From NCBI GenBank assembly GCA_004028495.1, contig MTKS01000089.1, forward strand, positions 1-6,486: 6,486 nt of DNA, read 5' to 3'. Made by a program: the position numbers and the translations under genes. Under the pieces are notes generated by a model. The model did no database searches, was not told the origin of the DNA, and worked only from the letters and a program-made list of their open reading frames with translations. This document shows, piece after piece, positions 5,901 through 6,486 of this stretch. Within the stretch, counting starts at the first letter, position 1. Every line of letters starts with the position of its first letter. This DNA comes from Candidatus Electrothrix marina (GTDB lineage: Bacteria > Desulfobacterota > Desulfobulbia > Desulfobulbales > Desulfobulbaceae).

Positions 5901-5929
5901 TTGACATTCGTCAAACAACAAATTATTAA
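5901..5929 (+). promoter_or_regulatory. Probable aprB promoter with overlapping inverted repeat
   Basis: A consensus -35 TTGACA (5901-5906) is followed after 17 bases by TATTAA (5924-5929), a 4-of-6 match to the -10 box. Transcription would start near 5936, giving a leader of about 210 bases before the aprB ATG. The -35 box is part of the inverted repeat TTGAC-ATTC-GTCAA (5901-5914), which could be a repressor or activator site. The next-best pair, TTGAAA at 6064-6069 with a poor -10, is less convincing. Confidence 0.5.
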
Positions 5930-6002
5930 GTGACTCACCCTTGAAATAATCCGATGATTGTCGAGAGGGACGAAGACGAAATTTTCAGGACGAAATAAAA
6001 AG

Positions 6003-6065
6003 ATAGCAGCCGAGAAAAAGTTGATCCGCTCAGGCGGGAATACTGATTGGGCGCTGCTGATTTTT
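6003..6065 (+). other. Structured segment of the aprB leader, terminator-like
   Basis: AGCAGC (6005-6010) can pair with GCTGCT (6053-6058). They enclose a small hairpin CCGC-TCAG-GCGG (6026-6037). The outer stem is followed by GATTTTT (6059-6065). The shape, a branched stem then a short T-run inside a long 5' leader, is what an attenuator or a ligand-sensing leader could look like. The six-base outer stem encloses 42 bases, so its stability is doubtful. No known riboswitch class is recognised. Confidence 0.3.
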
Positions 6066-6133
6066 GAAATTAATTTTTAGTGGTAGATCTTAATGTGATG
6101 GCGGATGAACGCTGTCATAATGAAAATCCTATG

Positions 6134-6140
6134 AGGAGGT
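6134..6140 (+). promoter_or_regulatory. Strong ribosome binding site of aprB
   Basis: AGGAGGT is a full Shine-Dalgarno sequence seven bases before the aprB ATG. It contrasts with the weak or absent sites before apbE, nqrA and nqrB and fits a highly expressed catabolic enzyme. Confidence 0.9.
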
Positions 6141-6147
6141 AGTTTAA

Positions 6148-6486
6148 ATGCCAAGTTACGTAAATCCAGAGAAATGTGATGGTTGCAAGGGTGGTGATAA
6201 GACCGCTTGTATGTACATCTGCCCCAACGACCTGATGGTGTTGAACACCGAAGAGATGAAGGCATACAACCAGGAGCCGGATGCATGCTGGGAGTGTTAC
6301 TCCTGTGTTAAGATCTGTCCGCAGGGTGCTATCGCTGTTCGCGGTTATGATGACTTTGTACCCATGGGCGGTCAGGTGCATCCCATGCGTTCTTCCGATT
6401 CCATTATGTGGACCATCAAATTCCGTAACGGCAATATCAAGCGCTTCAAATTCCCGATCCGGACAACCGCTGAGGGTTCCGCCAAT
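6148..6486 (+). CDS. aprB: Adenylylsulfate (APS) reductase beta subunit (AprB), 3' end cut by window edge
   Basis: AprB is the iron-sulfur subunit of dissimilatory APS reductase. It delivers electrons to the FAD of AprA for reduction of APS to sulfite and AMP in the cytoplasm; in sulfur oxidisers or disproportionators the reaction can run in reverse. The first 113 residues are visible of an expected 140-165. Two [4Fe-4S] sites are complete: Cys10, Cys13, Cys21 and Cys25 (followed by Pro), and Cys47, Cys50, Cys53 and Cys57 (followed by Pro). Trp48 within CWEC matches, by position, the tryptophan of the archaeal enzyme proposed to conduct electrons between cluster and FAD. The start MPSYVNPEKC is characteristic of the family. 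A strong Shine-Dalgarno precedes the ATG. aprA, often followed by qmoABC, would be expected beyond the right edge. The sequence closely resembles sulfate-reducer-type AprB. Confidence 0.97.
   Translation, partial: MPSYVNPEKCDGCKGGDKTACMYICPNDLMVLNTEEMKAYNQEPDACWECYSCVKICPQGAIAVRGYDDFVPMGGQVHPMRSSDSIMWTIKFRNGNIKRFKFPIRTTAEGSAN

Larger units (their letters stand above)
5486..6147. other. Divergent intergenic region between apbE and aprB
   Basis: These 662 bases hold no convincing gene. The longest plus-strand reading frame noticed (5655-5810, 51 codons) resembles nothing I know. What can be seen is a 10-base-period direct repeat near apbE, a pair of competing stems at 5719-5760, a GC-rich palindrome CGCTC-AG-GAGCG at 5760-5771, a good sigma-70-like promoter at 5901-5929 for aprB, and a foldable AT/GC mosaic leader at 6003-6065. 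The region is more AT-rich than the flanking genes. Confidence 0.7.

Noticed and set aside
6077..6381. Minus-strand open frames over the start of aprB
   Set aside because: They are antisense to an AprB with both iron-sulfur motifs intact, so they are shadows.
1..6486. CRISPR array, tRNA, rRNA or transposase gene
   Set aside because: No regularly spaced repeats, cloverleaf-like segments, ribosomal RNA signatures or transposase motifs were seen on either strand.

Overview
The window looks like chromosomal DNA of a sulfate-reducing or sulfur-disproportionating bacterium of the Desulfobulbales type (Desulfobulbus, Desulfocapsa or cable-bacterium relatives). The grounds are an AprB of dissimilatory APS reductase at the right edge and a Na+-translocating NADH:quinone oxidoreductase (Na+-NQR) locus with its own flavin transferase. 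The lineage is inferred from gene content and remembered family sequences; no search was run.

Layout. From 5485 down to the left edge the minus strand carries apbE, nqrA, nqrB and a truncated nqrC, in transcription order. apbE and nqrA are separated by one base, and nqrB and nqrC overlap by 8 bases, so both pairs look translationally coupled. Between nqrA and nqrB, which are adjacent in classical nqrABCDEF operons, lie about 1.26 kb of unrelated, visibly more AT-rich DNA. This holds a plus-strand toxin-antitoxin pair (Gp49/RelE-like toxin, then an XRE-type antitoxin; 1861-2473), a 19-bp palindrome, an 8-bp-stem hairpin, and a minus-strand stand-alone minimal nucleotidyltransferase (2592-2897) with no HEPN partner in the window. 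The rest is a 662-base divergent intergenic region (5486-6147) and the start of aprB on the plus strand.

How the genes work together. NqrA, NqrB and NqrC are subunits of a membrane complex that oxidises NADH, reduces quinone and pumps Na+. NqrB and NqrC carry covalent FMN on threonine, and the apbE product, with a Tat-type signal, is the enzyme family that attaches it. AprB is the iron-sulfur subunit of cytoplasmic APS reductase, which takes electrons to reduce APS to sulfite (or runs in reverse). The toxin-antitoxin genes read against the nqr direction, so the start of nqrB shares a 50-base divergent gap with the toxin start and with a probable antitoxin operator.

The most interesting points are the nqr operon split by defence/addiction-type genes, the possible regulatory entanglement of nqrB with the toxin-antitoxin operator, related palindromes on both sides of the toxin-antitoxin pair, and a long structured aprB leader. 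I found no clear evidence of a wholly new multi-gene system.
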